A model generated the notes under the pieces. It ran no database searches. It worked only from the letters and a program-made list of their open reading frames with translations, and had not been told where the DNA came from. A stretch of 64,000 bases of DNA from positions 1 through 64,000 of the IMG/VR virus record IMGVR_UViG_3300027797_000021; one strand, written 5' to 3'. This DNA comes from a virus. Of this stretch, positions 49,037 to 61,300 are shown piece by piece (the stretch's first letter is position 1; the number at the start of each line of letters is the position of its first letter). Made by a program: the position numbers and the translations under genes.

Positions 49037-49673
49037 TTACTGCCTCTAATGCTAACTGGTGTGCCTGCTCGAAGGATATTCCCTCTTTCATAAGACTTAT
49101 CATATATACGATATGCTCTTTGGAATAATCTGATTGATATATTTCCAGTAAACCTATTTGCTCATTTGTCAATCCATCTATACTATATTCTGATTGATAA
49201 TTTTGCTTTAATTGGTCGACTACTGGAGCAAATCCATACTCACCAGTTATAGTAATGGGCTTTTGCTTTTCCTCCTGGTCATATTTCTTAGCTATATCTA
49301 AATAATAGCTAACGCCATTCTGGGCAGAATGTATCGATTTAGTATTTATTTTCACTAAAGTTGGTTCAATATAGGACGAGGCTGCATAGTTAAAATTGTA
49401 GCTATTCCACCTAAGGCCATCTTCTTTCGTATGCATTCTGACGGAGTCGCCAAAAAAGGATATTGACTTTGATCTTGCGCTAATAATTATTCCTATACCG
49501 GGAGCAGCAAATATTTCTATATCCCCTTCGTCATTTAACCTAATAAAACTAGATAAGTCGGGGTGCGTTAGTCCAACTTCTCTATCGGAAAATTCTTTTC
49601 TTTTTTTCATTTCAGAAGATACAGGTAGAGCTGGATCTTGGTAATTAATATTATTCATTGACCGTCTGCTCAT
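49029..49673 (-). CDS. Hypothetical baseplate protein
   Basis: 214 residues. Middle segment GDIEIFAAPGIGIIISARSK and SISFFGDSVRMHTKEDGLRW looks like spike or hub beta sequence; the C-terminal part is helical (LTNEQIGLLEIYQSDYSKEH, QAHQLALEAVNE). It sits between the OB-fold spike gene (1-base overlap) and gp25-like gene, so a baseplate or spike-assembly role is likely. Confidence 0.5.
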   Translation of the reverse strand: MSRRSMNNINYQDPALPVSSEMKKRKEFSDREVGLTHPDLSSFIRLNDEGDIEIFAAPGIGIIISARSKSISFFGDSVRMHTKEDGLRWNSYNFNYAASSYIEPTLVKINTKSIHSAQNGVSYYLDIAKKYDQEEKQKPITITGEYGFAPVVDQLKQNYQSEYSIDGLTNEQIGLLEIYQSDYSKEHIVYMISLMKEGISFEQAHQLALEAVNE

Positions 49674-50041
49674 TAGTGGACCATAAACCTTGGTATTCCG
49701 GTGTTTACCCTGTATTGATAGGCTCTATTATATCCAGAATTTGTATCGTCATAATAGTTTATTACATAAGGCTTTGCTTCATTATTATCTCTGAAACCTA
49801 TTAGACACCTAGAGCCTGGTACCGGAGCAACAATCTGGACTCCCCTAACACTGGGGCATACTACGTCTTTAACTATATTTCCTATGTTTTCTGAATGATG
49901 ATCTTCCAATACTACAACTGCAGTGTTGTTACTATTATTGTAGGACATGATTACTCCAGGCCTTGATCTTGACCTTTGCATCTGGGATAGATCAATTTGG
50001 TCTTGTATTTTCTTATCAAATTTTGGATAATTGGCTGGCAT
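49673..50041 (-). CDS. Baseplate spike OB-fold protein (gp5/gpV N-terminal-like)
   Basis: 122 residues. After a basic helical start (KKIQDQIDLSQMQRSRSRPG) it runs VIMSYNNSNNTAVVVLEDH, VVCPSVRGVQIVAPVPGSRC and LIGFRDNNEAKPYVINYYDD, the strand pattern of the OB domain that heads T4 gp5 and P2 gpV spikes. Expected to sit on the hub and carry the membrane-piercing tip. A separate beta-helix is not obvious here. AAGGAG precedes the ATG and a CATAAATA promoter-like word lies just upstream. Confidence 0.6.
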   Translation of the reverse strand: MPANYPKFDKKIQDQIDLSQMQRSRSRPGVIMSYNNSNNTAVVVLEDHHSENIGNIVKDVVCPSVRGVQIVAPVPGSRCLIGFRDNNEAKPYVINYYDDTNSGYNRAYQYRVNTGIPRFMVH

Positions 50042-50072
50042 AAAAGATCTCCTTATTTATGAATTATTGTGC

Positions 50073-52331
50073 TTAATCATTTACTAAATATTCTCCATTT
50101 AGCCATCTATCGATGTATGTGGCAGAATTCTTGCCTTGTGTACCAGCATCCTTGGCGTATACGTCTTTAACCCATTGTTTCAATGCTGCTTCAGTGCCTC
50201 CACCATTTACGTAAACTTCTACGGCGTCGCTAAACTTAACTGATCCTATCCATCCATATGGGTCTTTGTAATTATCTCCCCACGCTTGGAATTGATATCC
50301 GGTTTCTGGGATCGTTCCTAATTTTGTAAAAAGATAAGATGGAGGACCTCCCGTCCTCAAGGTGTAAAACATATATGCCTGGTTTAATGGTATCCAAACC
50401 CTACGGTCAACTAGTTCTCTGAGTTTTTCAACAGCACCGTTGTGACTGCCTGAATAAAATAATTCTAATTTATATTTTTCATTTAATTTTTCATTATAAT
50501 TATCCACAGTAGGAGGTTGTTCTCCCGGATAAACTGTAGTCCAATTCTTGCTTGCTAGCTGCCATCCTTGCATCTGTTCTTTAGTCGTTGCATCTGTTAA
50601 TTCATAGATTTTTCTACCGTGCGCTGATCCATCGCCAGAATTTCTGCTAATTGTTCCATTGCTATATTCCCTAAATCCACCAGCGCCCATATTAATTTGA
50701 AATATACCCAAAGACATAAAGTCTCCACTTAAAGTTTTCGGATTGCATGAAGTCGGATTACCTCCACCACTTTCCCTAACGGTAATTGCTGCAAAAATTG
50801 CTGCGGTTTCTTTTCCGCATACTGTGGTATGTAGCAGCTCGTAAACTGCGTCTCGCCCTATATTCTCTCCCCAACGACCATAATAATTTGTTGTAAGGTT
50901 AGAACTAGGAGCGACTACTGTCGGAATGGGAATTAAACCTCCATCGATAGGATCAATCATATACCCAGGAGGTATTTCACCATTAGTACCTTCGTCAGGA
51001 ACAATCCCTGCTGGAGTCATTGCTCCGCCGGGGCCAGTATATTTTCCTGCGCGCATTCCACTAAAGCTTAGGTGTATATGATTGGTATGGTTATTGTCTC
51101 TATTGTCGGCAAAAAAGTTTACATATTCTAGCCACGGTCGACTCAGTTTAAATGCGTTGGTACTTGCATCATTGTTGCCACTTTGGTCGACGCCATAACC
51201 AATGGCGTAGTCTTGATGAATGCACAATAGGTCTGGCAGCAAGTACGGAGCTACATCCCCTAAGGTGTCCAGTAGTAATGTTAAAGCACCGTCGTATACG
51301 TCTTTAGTAACTCCGGGACTCAGATTTATTGCATCACTATTAATGTTGCCAACTGAAAATATGTCAACGGCTCTTCCACTAGAGTGATCGCTCAGCCATA
51401 CGTTACCTTCATCATTTGGTTGCTTTGTCAACGCTCTTCCAGCACTGAATTGGCCATTAATAACTACGCCCTTTGAATGTAAAGCCAGTAGCAGCTCTAT
51501 TAAAGCAGGAGCTACATAGGCATTTATGTCCGTTGGATCTTCTAGAATAATATCTTTAGAAATGATCCTCTGTGACTCACCCACTATGGCATCTGGAAAA
51601 TATGTATCTTCTCCGTTAAATACCGTGATTCCATCGGCAGCATATGTATTTGCAATGTCAAATTTAAAACTTGTATCAGTAAAAGTACTAGGATACTTGG
51701 AACGCAATACATCTACTCTTTCTTGATACCATCCTTTTTCTTGTTCCGTCATTTGACTAAAGAGTGCTACATTTCTCATTCCTGCACTCTGGGTTTCGGT
51801 GGATGGTATGTTATCTCCGGTAGATGGATCTGCTCTAGTGCCTGAGGTCTGTGTACCGTAGTTACCAACACTTATCTGCTGCATATTGGCTATTGAACTA
51901 CTAACAAACGATCCACTAAAATTTTTTCCACTTAATGAATTTGCTATAATTCTATTGATTGCAGCTCCTCCAGTTAGTGTACTAGACGCCTCATCCTCTC
52001 GTTGACTTTCAGGATTGTTAACCTTAACATTTGGATTTTCTTGATTGCCCGCTGACGCTATTGATCCGCTACCTGTAATTAATGTATTTAGTGAAGAGGA
52101 TACACTTTTATTCATTGCGGCAACGGCATACTTTGGGCTTCTAAAGAACGCATCACCATTTATCACATCGGATAGTGTTCTCGCGCTCAATGTTTGACCA
52201 ACCATGGGTCTACTTACTGAGGCGCTAGTATTTTTTACTGGCGTTTTTCCACCCGGAAAAAAGTCTGCGTGCAACGAAGTTGCAAATGATGCTGAATCGG
52301 CTAAGGCTGCATTATTAAAACTAAAAGACAT
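50073..52331 (-). CDS. Bifunctional tail hydrolase: M15 peptidase plus lysozyme-like domain
   Basis: 752 residues. The region around residues 310-420 is a D,D-/L,D-peptidase of the M15/VanY type: H316 and D323 in SDHSSGRAVDIFS and H418/H420 in HTNHIHLSF form the zinc/His site. From residue 484 the sequence YGRWGENIGRDAVYEL, TVRESGGGNPTS (E520) and MSLGIFQINM match a soluble lytic transglycosylase or lysozyme fold. It would cut peptide and glycan bonds of peptidoglycan during DNA entry, and possibly lysis. It lies beside the spike gene and the giant hub, so it is probably virion-bound. Confidence 0.75.
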   Translation of the reverse strand: MSFSFNNAALADSASFATSLHADFFPGGKTPVKNTSASVSRPMVGQTLSARTLSDVINGDAFFRSPKYAVAAMNKSVSSSLNTLITGSGSIASAGNQENPNVKVNNPESQREDEASSTLTGGAAINRIIANSLSGKNFSGSFVSSSIANMQQISVGNYGTQTSGTRADPSTGDNIPSTETQSAGMRNVALFSQMTEQEKGWYQERVDVLRSKYPSTFTDTSFKFDIANTYAADGITVFNGEDTYFPDAIVGESQRIISKDIILEDPTDINAYVAPALIELLLALHSKGVVINGQFSAGRALTKQPNDEGNVWLSDHSSGRAVDIFSVGNINSDAINLSPGVTKDVYDGALTLLLDTLGDVAPYLLPDLLCIHQDYAIGYGVDQSGNNDASTNAFKLSRPWLEYVNFFADNRDNNHTNHIHLSFSGMRAGKYTGPGGAMTPAGIVPDEGTNGEIPPGYMIDPIDGGLIPIPTVVAPSSNLTTNYYGRWGENIGRDAVYELLHTTVCGKETAAIFAAITVRESGGGNPTSCNPKTLSGDFMSLGIFQINMGAGGFREYSNGTISRNSGDGSAHGRKIYELTDATTKEQMQGWQLASKNWTTVYPGEQPPTVDNYNEKLNEKYKLELFYSGSHNGAVEKLRELVDRRVWIPLNQAYMFYTLRTGGPPSYLFTKLGTIPETGYQFQAWGDNYKDPYGWIGSVKFSDAVEVYVNGGGTEAALKQWVKDVYAKDAGTQGKNSATYIDRWLNGEYLVND

Positions 52332-52340
52332 TTATTACTC

Positions 52341-55300
52341 CTACGTTCCCGGATTCAATGTGACTTGTCTTGGAATTAGTGCAGATTCTTCTGCGCTAAT
52401 AACTGATTGGGACTCCACTTGAAGCTGCTTTGCATAAACTGTTGCAAGATTATTAACAACTAGTTCCCAGTTTAGAGTAACCGGATATCCATCTTCGTAA
52501 TATTCATCCCAGAATATAGTAGGCCAATCATTAGACTTTTCATAAGTTGTTTCTAATACCTTAAAGCAAACTAGATTATTGTAAAATCTATTAAAGTCTT
52601 CTTCCGTCAGTCCATAATTTGCCATTGATTGTGCAGAAAGATCCAATGGTGGATTATATTGAATATCCAAAGTAGCAATTTTTTTCATAATATTGGATCT
52701 TTTTATATAAAGGGGAGATTCCTCGTACACTGAAGCAAAAAACTTTTTACTAACATCATCATCTGTGCCTGTATCTGATACTGTAGGAACAATTATCTTC
52801 CCCTGATTTGCAACGAAACATCCCCTGACAAAATCTTTTGCTTGATTGATGACTGATTCTGGCTGATAGTACCAGACCGTCCCTAGTGCTCTTTTCCCTT
52901 CGGCGCCGTCGAAAGAGTCTTTTGTATAGTTTTCAAATCTATTCTCAGCAGCGCCGGGTTCAAACTGAGCTTCGAATATAACATCATTACTTGAGCTATT
53001 GCTAACTTTCATTCTTAATACAAATACTTTATTAGCTATTTTACTCTGCGTATAAATCTTAGCTCTACCGCCAGGGGTTGAGGTAGATGTTAGATTCGTT
53101 GTATCCCCAAATGGATCGTTAACATCTCCACCTGGTTCACTTGGGATTTCTCCCACTCTCATGGTATTGGTTTCGCCTGTGTTCATTCCATCAAATCTGA
53201 CAGTAAAAGTTGCTCCAGAAATAACGTCCTCGACATCAAATGTGTCGCCGTCTTTAAACTTAGTAACTGTTGCTATTACCTTAAATAGGGATGTTTGCAG
53301 GGCAGTTTTCTCTGGACCAAGTCCGCTAAGACTAAGTACTCGAGCGTGTGTTAGAGCATTTTCGTAATCAGTATATCTGACTAGATCTTTTATTTCAGTT
53401 TCTTGCCATCCAAGACTCTTTAGTAGGTCGTCGCTTCTAATAAAGGCATTGCCTTCAGGCGTTTTTACTTTTGTTCTTGCTCCTAATATTCCTGGCAGTA
53501 AAGCTTTTGTATGGTACCTACCTACTACCATACCTTGATTATATGATAATCCTGCGTCCATTGGTTGACCATTTTTATTTAGATACTGAACATAGCAGCC
53601 ATGCTGATCGAGTACGTTATCCCTCAGCCATGTCCAGCCCTTCCAGGCTAATTGCCCAACGATTGGAACTGCCCTTGCCAAAGATGCTCCCACGACTGCT
53701 ATAACAGTATCTGCCCCCGGCACTTTAGCTTGCCCGGCTCTTGCTATTTCGTCTCGTGCTCTATCCGGAAGGCTTAGCGCAGTTTGATTTGCCATAATAT
53801 CTTTCATCAAAGCTGAGGATCCGTGTGTATACTGAATTCCGCCAATCATCTGTGTACTCAAGGAGTCTGCTAGTGCATCTACGGAAATGTTTCCACCCAT
53901 GTTTATACCAGAGTTCGATGCCATAATATTATCCATGTAGAATCTAGTATCATTTCTTAGATTCTGCATACTGAGCCATGAGTGCAACCATGTTGACATA
54001 AACCATCTGGAGGGATCATTAACTGTAACTAAGGCATTGGGTGTGATGCTGGTAACGTATCCCATCTCTGAAGTGAAGTGATGAACTACTTGCTCTACCT
54101 CAAATATTCCATACATTCTACTATAGACATCAGATAGATACACTAAGTCGTGCGGTCTAATATCTGGATTTCCCACTAAAGTGAGTTCTCCACCATAAAT
54201 ATCCTTAATGGATTCCTTTAGATGGGATAGTGCCACTCTTCTCGCGGACAGTTCATCTGGAGTGCCTTGTAAAGTTTTTGCATATCCCCTAAATGTTTCC
54301 AGGGGGTGCATAAAGGGGTGAAGAACTCCAAGGAATCCAGAACCAACCATATTATCATAATATAATCCGGTCTCAACTGTAGTCTCTGTTTGACGCTCTG
54401 ATGGAGCCCCTTTATCTAATGCAACCGTTACTGGATTTTTTCCATCAGAAACCGCTGTAATAACAGTTGAAACGTTATTTAAATTTTCTTGAATTTGATT
54501 GGATATAATATGAGAAAAAGAACTTAAATAATGTATTCTTTGGAATGGCTGGCGAACCTCTACTACAGGCTCTCCATATTCTCTAGTGAATGGATTGTCA
54601 ACTGCCCTTAACAGCGTTCCTGGTCTTCCGAGTGAATAGTATATTGAATCATTTAATACTTTATTAAGAATATGAGCCTGCTTACTAAAGTTCCCAACCT
54701 CAGAAAGTGCATATCCCATCTGCATCATGCTCAACTTAAACATGCCCAAGAGTGAGCTCAGGCCATCTCCAATGGCTCCAAGTATTGGACCAATATTAGC
54801 GTTGTAGAAATCTGATACGTCTTCATCTATTCCACCAATAAACGTTGAAGAGTTACTTCCCTCTCCTTTTGTCGAAACTAAAAGCTTTAGGAATTTACTA
54901 TTGTCTTTAGCGTATTGGCTATATGGATTAATGAATGCTTCAAATACTTTATCGATTGGCTTAAAGGACCACTGTCCATCTTCGCCTCCTCCGCCAGATG
55001 TAATTGCACCACGTTTTCTGTCTGGCTTAAGCACTAGCCAAGCTCTACCATATCCAGAGCTCCAAAGCTTTTGCCTGAATAACCCAACCATCAATAGGAA
55101 TAGTTGCTTAGGTGTCTTAACTGCTTCTGATAAATTTATTGCAGTTTCTGGATTATCTTTATTCTCAATTGAAATTGAAAGCGCGTTATTAATTACCTGT
55201 GTTTCAAAGAAATTTGACCTGATACCATCTAATGATTTAGAGATAACACTATTGAAATACTGTATAATTCCAGCGTCGCCTTGAACTCCTTTACTCTGAT

Positions 55301-58300
55301 AGTCTATATAGTTATTTGTAATAAACTCCACAGCATCTTTTTTATCTTGAGGTGTAGATTTAGTGGAACCGTAATTGCTTCCATATTGAGTTTCTGAATT
55401 AAAGAAATCGGAACCCAATAGAATGGCTATTTCGTCTACTCCTGTACCTTCAGTAGCAGAAAGACCAGGAATGGTTACATTGGATTGTGAGAAATTTTGA
55501 AATGAGGTAACATTGTTTCCTCCTAGTATTCTTGAGAATTCTGGAGGAAATTGATCTGTTGAATCAGCGTCCATACCATATGTCTTAGTAAATATAGCCT
55601 TAACGCTATCATAAGTATGATATCCAAATCTGAACTGATCCCATATGTCACTTGCCTGATCAAGTGTTCTTCCGTTTCCAGCTATTACCGAAACATTAGG
55701 GTCATAATTCTCATCATAAAAAGATCTAGCTTCAACTGATGTGCTATCCATTGGCGAATAGACGGCGGCAAAGCCGACTCGCCCACTGCCAGAATCCTCA
55801 TCTCCTGTCGTATAAAGCTCAGCATCGAGGCGTTCATATAGCTTACCCTTATCTAGGGCATTGTAATCCTTGTCTATAATTGCCTGAAAGTATCCTGGAT
55901 TATCTCCGCTTTTAAGAATATTTCCACCATACTCATAATTCATAGTAGTGACTCTAGCGTTCTGCGCAGAATACTCTTCTAGTGAGCTATCCTTGTCGGC
56001 ATCAATCTTAAAGTAATCTCCTACGCTAGGTTGACCAAAGTCTCCAGGACCAAAAACTTTTGGTGAAGCAATAAACTTATTACTGTCGCCATTGTCATTT
56101 ATGGCGTATGCTCCAAAGCCAATAATATATGCAGTTGCGTCATTGGTGTCGTAAAATCTTTTTGCTGGGGCTGCTTCTGCTGCAACGACTCCCAATGGGG
56201 TACCATCTGGTACGAAAGCAAAGAGGCAATCAACATCTCGTGGGAAGGTGCTTAAACCGCTTGCTTTTTCCAATTGAGCGTATGTGCTATTTGCTATGGT
56301 CATATCTAAAGTATTCGAATCATAGCTTTGCAAATTGGCCCAAGCGGGTAAAGATTCTGAGAGTTCACCAATTAAATTAGCTCCTTCATTGAACTGAGAT
56401 ACAAATGTTCCTAAGTACCATGCAGCGTCGGGCGACACAACTGCTGCAACTTCGTCATCATTATCCTCTCCCCACATAAAGTACGCCGGGGCACAAACTA
56501 CTGCTCTTCCCGTTAACGGGCTGAATACAAGTACTCTTCTTTTTTTGTAATCGCTTGCTGTTCCATATAGATCTTCATTGGGGAAGTAGGTATCTTTAAA
56601 TTTACTCAGTGATGCGTCGGGGATAGGGCCATCGGACGTGGTGGGCAAGTAGGGCCATTTCATTGCTATGTAGAATTGTTCTTCCGTTGCAGTTGCTGGA
56701 CAGCCCCATTCTTCATATGTTATTTGTTGATTTAATTCATATTCAAAACTGAAATCATCCGAATTCTCTTCCTTTTGAGCAGTAGTGCTATTGATCATTG
56801 TAAAGCCCACTAAGGGATAGTTTTCTTTCTGTAAAGAAGAGACAGACGGCAGCGGCATTCTTGCGACAGTAGTTTGATCTAGGTTCAAAAACTCCACGCC
56901 AGAAGAACTAATAGAATCCATAAGACTCGTAAAGCCTAAGGGCCTATCTAGCTCCAATATGCCAGAACTAGGCCTTACAGTAATCTCTGTCTCTTGTAGA
57001 AAACGCGATTCTAGTTGAAGAAAATATATTAAGTTTACTGCCAGCGTAGCTCCACCCTCTGTGTAGCTGGACGAATTTATGGCTTCCTTATATCTCTCCA
57101 TCATATCTGCTTGATCTTGCTCAAGATCATCAAGATCATTAGTATCAACTTCGTTTCTTGCTGAAAGAAATTCAGCGAATTCAGAAAATAAACCACCATC
57201 TCTAACTTCGTAAGATTTGCTATCTAAAACGGTAGTTTCAGATATCGTATAGTACGGGTACTTAAATCTTACTGGAAGATTATCTAGTTGTCTATGATCA
57301 TAACTAGGAGTTAAGGGTGCATAAGTTGTGGGATTAGTGCTCACTGGTAAGTGAAAGCCCATTTTAACTTTACCAGAACTAATAGGGAGTTTAGAGATAA
57401 TGATTTCATTATCATCTTCATCTTTACTAGTTCTTATTTTTGCTAGATTTGAATTAAAATTTAATAACTTTCCTGTTAGACTTTTTGTTGGAGCATATTC
57501 TCCAGTGGAAGATGCTTGGTCTTTTGCTAGTCCAGCCATGACATCACTAAGCTCTTCAGATCTCTTAAATGCCTCATAGTCTGCTAATGAGTTAGATTGT
57601 TTATTGACATTGTTCATAATTGTCTGAATATCGTCATTAGGACTTCTATCTTTTGGATAGCCTGGAAGATTTAATTCATTAGCTTTCCTTACGCTTGGAA
57701 AGCCCGTAGTCACTGGAACTACACCGGAAGTATATAACCAATGCGGCTTTCCATAAAAAATAGTAGATCTATCCTCAAAAGGTCTAACTGCTACTATATA
57801 ATTTGGCAGTAGCCTTGCGCACATTTGGAAAAGATCCCATACGGTTCGCATGTATGTTTGTGCTCGGAATGACACTTCGTCAAATCCACTTAAGTCATCA
57901 TCAGCGTTGGGGGCAATTATTCCCATTGTCCTAAATACATTAGTGCCACCCCTACCTCTCAGTAGGCCCATGAGAGCTCCACCTCCAGCTATTCCTGCTA
58001 TAACATTAACTCCCGGTATAGCAGCAATGCCTGCTGTTAGTCCACCTAGTAGGACATTCTTGACAGCCCCTGCCCGTCCTTCTGCTGAAATGAGTTTATT
58101 ACCCTCAACATAGGAATCTATGGCAGCACTAGCAGAAACTGACTCATTTTGAGCTTCTACTATTAATCTGTTCCATGATCTATCTGTTCCATTTTCTAGA
58201 TATGCTTGTCCAGCTAAAGTTTTTCCATCACCCTCAACCAAAGACGCTGCAGTCAGCCATCCATCGTCTAGATCTCCACCTAAGAATTGTGCGAATCCGG

Positions 58301-61300
58301 TTCCATTTCCAGGATAAATATTTCTTTTATATAATTCAAGATCTACTTCTGAAGAAAAATTAGACATTAGTTGACCCATACTGGTCATCACTCCTCCATT
58401 GCCAAAAAATGCGTTCTCATTTCTTGAAAATACATTTGTTGATAACTTAAAAGTTGCGGCGTTAGCTGCTCCACCAATATCTCCCTGCCCAACGTTAGAG
58501 TAGGCATTGGTGACAACGTTTCTCAATCCATCGGCTCTTTGTCTTTCAACTTCGTTGAGTGGCTCATATAGTATTGTACCAAAATGTCTAATGCCAAATC
58601 TATTTTCAGAAAAAACCGTTCCCAGAGTTGCCCTAGCTATTGCTTCGCGAACCCTAGATGCTCCCATACTTAAGAGTCTAACCATTAAGTCTCTTGGCTC
58701 CGAAAGGTACATGCCAGTATCTACTCCGCCATCAATTTTTCCAGAGTCACCTTTTTTATTTGTTGAGTTAACAACAGCGCCAAGTTCAATTGCGTCAGAT
58801 TGGGCAGTGATAGTAACTATTTCCCCTTCTTCAACATTTGTTATAACTCCATTGAATAGCGTTTGCAGTGAGTTTGGATTCGAGCCATACCCACCTCTTA
58901 AGTGAAGTCTAACTCCTGGCTTTAATCTTATATTATTAATGTCAACAACATAATCATTTCTCATTCCGGAAATAATATTTTTAGCTATATTTAAAGTTCT
59001 ATCTAAGATGGCGCTGATTCCATCGACAGCACTTAGGGGATCCTTATTCAGGTCATCATTACCTGCGTTAAATATATCTGTAGACGGGCGCGTTGTTAAC
59101 TTGGAGTACATGTTTGAAACTCTCAATATTAATGTGTCTCCTAATAAATCTTCAGATGATACAACTGAAAAATCTATAACAGACTGAAGTCCATAGAAAT
59201 TATCGAATAATTTGACACCTGCAAACATTCCACCTTCATCTATAAGCCATAGCATGTAAGTGGGGAATGCTCTAATCATGCGCCCAGATATATCTCTATA
59301 TTGGACATCGTTAAGCATTTTTTCCATATGGTTATTGAACGAGCCATCGTAAGCTTTTTGATATGCGGATAACGGCTGAGCTCCACTAATTCCAGTTAAA
59401 GAATTGGTACAACCAATATCTGGAGTTTGCATATCTTTCGTATAATTACTTTCAAACTTTTTTGCGCCATCAGATTCAACTCTAACATTAGTTCCTTCTA
59501 TTGTAAGGTAAAATCTTCCGGTGTCTTTATTGATGTAGCCGAAATGCGTTCCTAGAGCACTATACATTATTGCTGGGATTTCATTAGCGTCTTGTTCTTC
59601 GGGATTAGTCAGTGGAAGTAAGTTAATAATTTTATGGAATTCAACCTCATCTGGATCAAAGCTAACAAATTCCTCTTCTGCTAAATGGGAACTGGCTAAT
59701 ACTTGTGCAATAATATTTTCCGTTTGCGAACCAGTAATGCCAACATTTCCTACGACAAATGGTGCTCCATTAAACTCTTCAAAAATTTGGCTTCCCTCTG
59801 ATGACTGTGACGCTAAAAATATATAATCAGTTAAAAGTGCAATCTTTGAATAATTGTTAATAGTATTATTGTCTGGTTCCGATGTAACTTGTTGAAACAA
59901 TGCAATAAAGTTATGAATGCTGATTCCGGACTCATTTACATAGTCTATCATTTCATTGATTAGATCTTGATTTGTTTGTCTTCTAGATTCAATCGCAGCA
60001 ACATTAGCAGCATCCGTGAATGAGTATCTTCTCATAAAGTCTTTAATGCTATTTTTTACAGATTCAATTTTTCGTTCGATAGCTTCAGCCCCTCTAGGGC
60101 CATCAGTATTTCTTGCCCAATGATCTGAACTATCAAAAGTAAAAGCTTTAGCTAAGTCTACTTGAGTAGTATTGTTATTGATAATGTCACGATCAAACAT
60201 TTCGAAACTTCTAAAATAGAAATCTGGATCTAGGTTGCCAACAATATCTCCATTCTTATCTTTTACACCCAATGGAAGGTCAGGATAAGCGTTGAATGAG
60301 CCCCACAATTGCTTCATTCTTAAGAAAGGATTTCTCTTCGTGCCAAAATGGTCAATTAAGTCTTTTTGCTGCTTTGAAGAAATTTTCTCTCTCTGCTGCT
60401 GGAATATATCAAAGTCAACTAGGCTCAGTTGGACTGAGTAGACATGTGGGTAATTCGGTATTGTATCGACCTTATAGTTAAGTGGCAATACATATTTAAT
60501 GCCAGATAACGCAGTTATAATATTTTTAATTCCTAAGAATCCTATAACCCCAGTAGAGTGTTCTAGTCTAGCTAGACCATTAACATGGTCAAATACTGAT
60601 CTAATTTTTAATAATTCTTTTTCACCAAAGACAGTCATGGACACATTAATGTAACTATCTTTTCCGCCAATGTATTGATAGCTAGGCTCATCTTGCATTT
60701 GGATTTGTAGCTTTGCTAAATTATTACCCATGGACACACTAACGCCGTTAACTATGGCACTTTTTGGATCTAGATCCACACGATTCATTGGAACTTCCCA
60801 CTCATTAAAGTGGTAATCCCCATCTTTCAGCCTAGTTGCCTCCATCATATTCTTAACAAAGCCATCCGTAAAGAATCTTTCGTACATATTTACTTGAAAT
60901 AATTCGGTTACCTGCTGTGTAACTTTTTCTCTATCTGGTTCTACCCCGGCACTTTTAGTCTGTCTAACAATTTCTTCGTCAATCAATATATCTAATACGG
61001 ATCCAGATTCGCCGGCCTTAAGGTCAAATAGATACTTTATCTGATTCAAGCTTTTATCTGATGTTAGCACTCCGTATAAGAAATAAGACTCTTCAGTGCT
61101 AGAGTATTGATAAAAATATCCGGCTACCTCAACTCTTTCATCTGGCCCCAAATAATCCAAGAGCCACTTCTGTTGTTCTTGGTCTAGCCTAGTTGCATTA
61201 GCAATAACAAAAGATTTTGCTAAATAAAGATAAACTTTTTTCTTGGTGTCAGTAGTGGAGATGCCTGCGGTCAGGCTGTCAACTGCCTGGCTTATAAACG

